From contig JAOANR010000012.1 of NCBI GenBank assembly GCA_030278955.1, positions 29,133,977 to 29,197,976 on the forward strand: 64,000 nt of DNA, written 5' to 3'. Below, piece after piece: positions 60,230 through 64,000 of this stretch. Under the pieces are notes generated by a model. It did not search any database. It saw only the letters and a program-made list of their open reading frames with translations, and was not told the origin of the DNA. How positions within the stretch are numbered: position 1 is the first letter of the stretch; the number at the start of each line of letters is the position of its first letter. The DNA is from Hygrophila difformis. Taxonomy: Eukaryota; Streptophyta; Magnoliopsida; Lamiales; Acanthaceae. A program made the translations under genes and the position numbers.

Positions 60230-60421
60230 CAGTTATGGGGACATAACTGTAGTCCTAAGGGGGGGAGGATGTGATACCCCGCAGAGAGTCGTCGCACGCC
60301 GAGGTAAGAATTTAATTTTCAAACCTCAAATATTTTATGTGTGCGAATCATTACATGCATTACTATCAATCCGAGTGCGACCCAACTTCGAGGACGAAGT
60401 TGATTTCTAAGGAGGGTAGAC
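60230..60421 (+). repeat. G2 double hairpin + purine-tract + LTR-start module
   Basis: Module 1: hairpin CAGTTATG-GGGA-CATAACTG (60230-60249), 6 nt, tract TAAGGGGGGGAGGA (60256-60269), then TGTGATACC (60270). Module 2: hairpin CAACTTCG-AGGA-CGAAGTTG (60383-60402), 5 nt, tract TAAGGAGGGTAGAC (60408-60421), then TGTAATACC (60422), the true LTR start proven by the target duplication. The two modules share stem length, a tetraloop NGGA, spacing and tract length but not stem sequence. Confidence 0.88.
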
Positions 60422-62964
60422 TGTAATACCCGAGAAATCGACATCAAGTTTTAAATCCGAAGTTTAAGAATTTGATTTAATTATCGAAATCGAATTAATT
60501 CCGAGAGAGCGGAATTAAACATTTCGGACAGTCGCGACTCGGGATAGATGCATCGAATTATCCCAACAATCTCGGATAATTCATATTATGATTTTTAAAA
60601 GATTAAAATCATAATAGTATAAAAAAAAAAAAAACGCTGCCTGGTGGCCGCGCGGTGCCCGCGCGGAGCGCGCCACCAGCGCGCCACCAGCAGCAGACCT
60701 GCTATGCAGGCGTTACACATGGATTTTGGCATTGATTTTCGACTTGGCACGTTTTCAATTGGTTTGAATTCAATCATCAGGCATTGTGGACGTTGTGGGG
60801 ATGTTATGATTGGATTGGGATGCATTAACACCTCACAAACTCAGACTTTAAGCTCCCACAACCCACCTTGGAGGATCCTATGGAGCTATGAGAGGAGTGG
60901 GGGAAATGGATGAGGTTTGAGGGTAATAATTCGGGGGTTATGGGTTGGAAATTGTCCCCTCACCTCCCCACTATCCCATGGCAGCAATTGAGGCAATTAA
61001 ACCTCTATAAATAGCCCCTACTCAGCCTCCATTGCACTCATTTGCATCCCATCCGAAAATTAGAGTTCAAGTGAGAGTGGTGAGAGTTTTGTGAGTTGTT
61101 CATCATCTTGGCAGAGAGTTGGACGTGTTCAAGTGATCCAATCCATTCTTCTAAGGTTAGGTAAGAGTTCTACTTCTTTTCCTTGGTCTTAGATTCGAAT
61201 CCTTTGTCCTAGAATTGAGAATTTCTTCCAACAACTCCATAATAGGTGCATTCGATAGAAGTGTTGATTGTTGGGGTCGAGTTGGACAATTTCCAGGATT
61301 TCACCAAGGGGATATTCGGTTCTAAACTCATCTCAAGTAAGTTAGTATTGTGCACGTCGATTTTTAGGAGTTTTGGTTGAGTATAACTCGAGATATAGGT
61401 TTATCTTTTCAATTGACAAAATCTGTCAAATAGGGTTTTCCTATGACCAATTTTATTGTTCTGTGAATTCGACCATGATCCGTACCTTTTTAGGAGAACT
61501 TTCCAAAATGAAACTTGTTCCTAATGTCCTAAAGATGCTATCTGTAAATATTTATAATTTTTGGACATGTTTTGGTCACCCAAATTCGATCTGGTATTTT
61601 CTGCGTATGTGTTGACAGTTTTGATGAATGTATGTAGTCAGTTTTGTTGTTCGATTCACTCTTGCCTATGATCGTTTTTAGTGCTTGATGTCTTCATGAA
61701 ATTTGTTCCATTATGTGTCTAGATTATCCCTGTAAAATTTCATGATTTTTGGAGCACATATGAAATTGTTATGAATTTTTGAATTCACTGTGGTCGGATT
61801 TACTGAAGCATGAGGAATGGTAATTCAATAGCTTTCTGAAATGGGATAAAATGACCTACTTAGAGTCCGAATTTTGAGATGGCTATTTCTATGAAAAATG
61901 CTTATTTTGATGTTTTCTAGCTACTGTAATTTTTCCAGAATTTTTAAAAATTATTTGTTGCATTTTTAAATGTGATTTCGGAAACTGCCACAGTGTTACT
62001 TTTAATCGGTAAAGGCTATTTGGTATATTCGATGAACTATGAGTCGAGTGTTACTCATTTTTGAAGAATATGAAATCTGGAAATGTGGAGATATTATGAA
62101 ATGATAAAATGTGGTTTTAAAACTTTGTAAGTTTTGATCGAGTGGGATGCCCAATGTGGTGAAAATTATGTCACCCCTCTCTTGTAGCCAAAACGGCATT
62201 TATTTATTGTGATGTATGAGTCTATACTCCTAGATGTATCCATATGGGTTATCTAGGGCTCCGGAGTGTGTCTGTATAGGGTCCGCTGCATGCACTTACC
62301 TCGTGGGTACGAGTCCCAGAGGTTGATCCCAAGGGTTCGTCCCTAGGATATGTTTGAGTCCTTGTGGGTATAAAGTCCCAAAGGTTGGTCCTGTGGGTTC
62401 GTCCCTAGGATATGCTAATGAGGTGTCCTCGATCATAACTAACATTGGTAAAATGTTCGTGGCATATGTGTAAGAATTTTAATTTAATTTATTTACTCGT
62501 CTTTCAAATAAATATATTATTTTGTATATTCTCCTAAAAACTTTTAAAATTCGTTGTGCTATATATTAACTTACGCAGTACCGTTGTACTGATAAATTGT
62601 TGTTTTATTTTCCTTTCAGATTTCGCAGAGTAAGCATCGCATGGAGGGATGGGATTTTCATTTTTTTTAAAAGAAGACTTGTCGCATTTTATTTATTTTA
62701 ATTTATGCATTGGACTTAGACTCTGGTTTTGGCCGCATGTTTTGGCCCTGTTTATTTTTGCTTCCGCACCGCTTATTATTATTATTATGTGTGTTATACT
62801 CTGATTAAACTTCGGGCTTATTTGAACGGTTTTTAAATATTTTTAAGTCAATGATGCAACTTAAGCCTTAGCATCCTTTTAAATAAGCTCGATTTAATCG
62901 GGTCTTGTTTGGAAGGGTGTGGCGGTAGCCTCCCGGCCTGGGTGACCAAATCCGGGGTGTTACA
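60422..62964 (+). repeat. G2 3' LTR
   Basis: 2543 bp partner of 52024-54566; TATA box at 61005-61014. Ends directly at the TCTAT duplication in F6. Confidence 0.96.
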
Positions 62965-63752
62965 TCTATCGACCACAACAACCTTAGCATACACCATTGG
63001 CGCCTTTTCATCAACAAAAACTCAATCTGTACATTTTAATATATTAGAAATAATTAATTAATAGTTCAACAACAGAACTTATAATAAATTGTCTAGAATA
63101 TATTAAAAATAGTACTTACAATGGTCTGACGCAATATTAAGTCGTAATTGTCTGCTATAAAGCAGGAATTGTAAAAATCCATCTTATTCCCTCTCAATTC
63201 AGGTATATTCAGATGAACGAATGAATCCATTGAGCATCGAAGGAAGACAGCGTCAGATTGTGCAGCATTGAAAAGAGTTTTGCAGCTGCATTCATAGTGT
63301 ACGTTTATACAATCAAACAATGATAGGTTATATTAAGATCATAATCTACTTAATAGTTTGGATCAAATAAGAACTGTAGGAAGTAACCTAAATGCCATAG
63401 AGAACAAATAATCCAGCGAATCCTCGGATACTTTGGCGGCAATTTCATTCAGAATCTCTGGCGGCATGTCCATTAATGTAGTAACACCGTCCACCGTACT
63501 CTCGCCAACGACATTATCCTACAACAACAAATACATAAAAAAAACATACAAATAACCAATGAACCAACAAAATTACATTATTTCCAGCAGTATAGAGATT
63601 AAAAAAAAAAACAACTCAAAATGCACACTAACCAATTTCATATGACCAAGAGCATATATACTAACATCTGACGAAGAGCTTCCTGAATCGGACACTGAAT
63701 CGTCCTCGTCAGACCACGTATGATTTCTATTCGAAGATTCAGCAGATTCCAT

Positions 63753-64000
63753 CTCCAATACATATCAGAAAACAATCAATCAAAATCTCATTAAAACAAC
63801 ACAAAAACGGGAATATAATTGCAAATGTCTATTTCCCAAAATATTAAACGCAATCGCAACAGATCAGCGAAAACAATCTTACAAATAAAAACAGAGCATA
63901 AAAAAATCAGATAGTTGAAATATAGAATAACATACCGTGAAACAACAATCCAACTCCTTTCAAATAAGACAATCCGTAAAAAGCTATCGGAGAACTATAT
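63753..64000. other. Upstream side of F6
   Basis: AT-rich, probably 5' untranslated and promoter sequence of F6; no further gene is seen before the window ends. Confidence 0.5.

Larger units (their letters stand above)
52024..62964 (+). mobile_element. G2: Ty3/Gypsy chromovirus (Tekay/Del-like)
   Basis: 10,941 bp with perfect target duplications TCTAT (52019-52023, 62965-62969). LTRs 52024-54566 and 60422-62964, both 2543 bp, with about a dozen substitutions seen by eye. Same family and layout as G1, in the opposite orientation. The whole gag-pol is one frame with a single nonsense codon, making it the better preserved of the two. Confidence 0.96.
51673..63752 (-). pseudogene. F6: F-box gene split by retroelement G2
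   Basis: Exons 63752-63633 (acidic, Ser-rich leader SDEDDSVSDSGSSSSD), 63518-63388 (F-box: LMDMPPEILNEIAAKVSEDSL), 63285-63120 (166 nt, CKTLFNAAQSDAVFLRCS) and a last exon from 63026 cut at 62970 by G2 and resumed at 52018, ending at 51673. The frame is continuous (274 codons plus stop in total) across the single target duplication, and no other lesion is seen. The end has FCNKLGH (C-x4-H) and TCNMCIATKECRIF. The insertion places 10.9 kb in the coding exon, so the present allele should be null, or at best make a truncated protein. Confidence 0.82.

Overview
This is plant nuclear DNA, most likely from a eudicot. It has short GT-AG introns, plant-type Ty3/Gypsy LTR retrotransposons, a plant-type Helitron (RepHel plus an RPA-like gene) and small plant F-box genes. 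I cannot name the species. All coordinates, splice sites and motif matches were read by eye; no search or alignment was run.

Left part (1-27.1 kb): one Helitron on the minus strand, broken three times by LTR elements. Its RPA-like gene (24878-27063) looks intact. Its RepHel gene starts near 23562 and runs leftward to 592 in pieces. The breaks are (i) the end of an LTR that enters from the left edge (1-591), (ii) a Ty3/Gypsy solo LTR at 1638-4329 with ACATC target duplications, exactly between the Walker A/B half and the rest of the helicase, and (iii) a 14.8 kb non-coding LTR element at 7157-21920 with GAGGC duplications. Element (iii) has 5.96 kb LTRs that are nearly identical, a 2.8 kb internal region without genes and a perfect tRNA-Asp primer-binding site, so it is a LARD-type element. 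RepHel also carries nonsense codons and a frameshift.

Middle and right (27.1-64 kb): a gene cluster of two small families. One is an unrecognised two-exon family of about 170 residues on the plus strand (X1 27.8-28.9 kb, X2 44.7-45.3 kb, X3 47.1-47.6 kb). The other is F-box genes of the Arabidopsis At2g35280-like type on the minus strand (F1-F6, 40.1-63.8 kb), of which only F2 is clearly intact. A fragment of a second RPA-like gene lies between X2 and X3.

Two related 10.9 kb Ty3/Gypsy chromovirus elements (Tekay/Del-like, with a C-terminal chromodomain) sit in opposite orientation around this cluster. G1 (28948-39865, minus) lies just behind X1. G2 (52024-62964, plus) splits the last exon of F6. 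Both have 2.5 kb LTRs, perfect 5 bp target duplications, a tRNA-iMet-type primer site, a conserved extra coiled-coil ORF before gag, and a gag-pol frame broken by point lesions.

The most unusual signals are: repeated hairpin + purine-tract + LTR-start modules in both retroelement families; an array of palindromes with a GTG centre in the LARD LTRs; ten tRNA B-box-like motifs in the solo LTR; a duplicated promoter and first exon in X1; and the X/F-box cluster itself.
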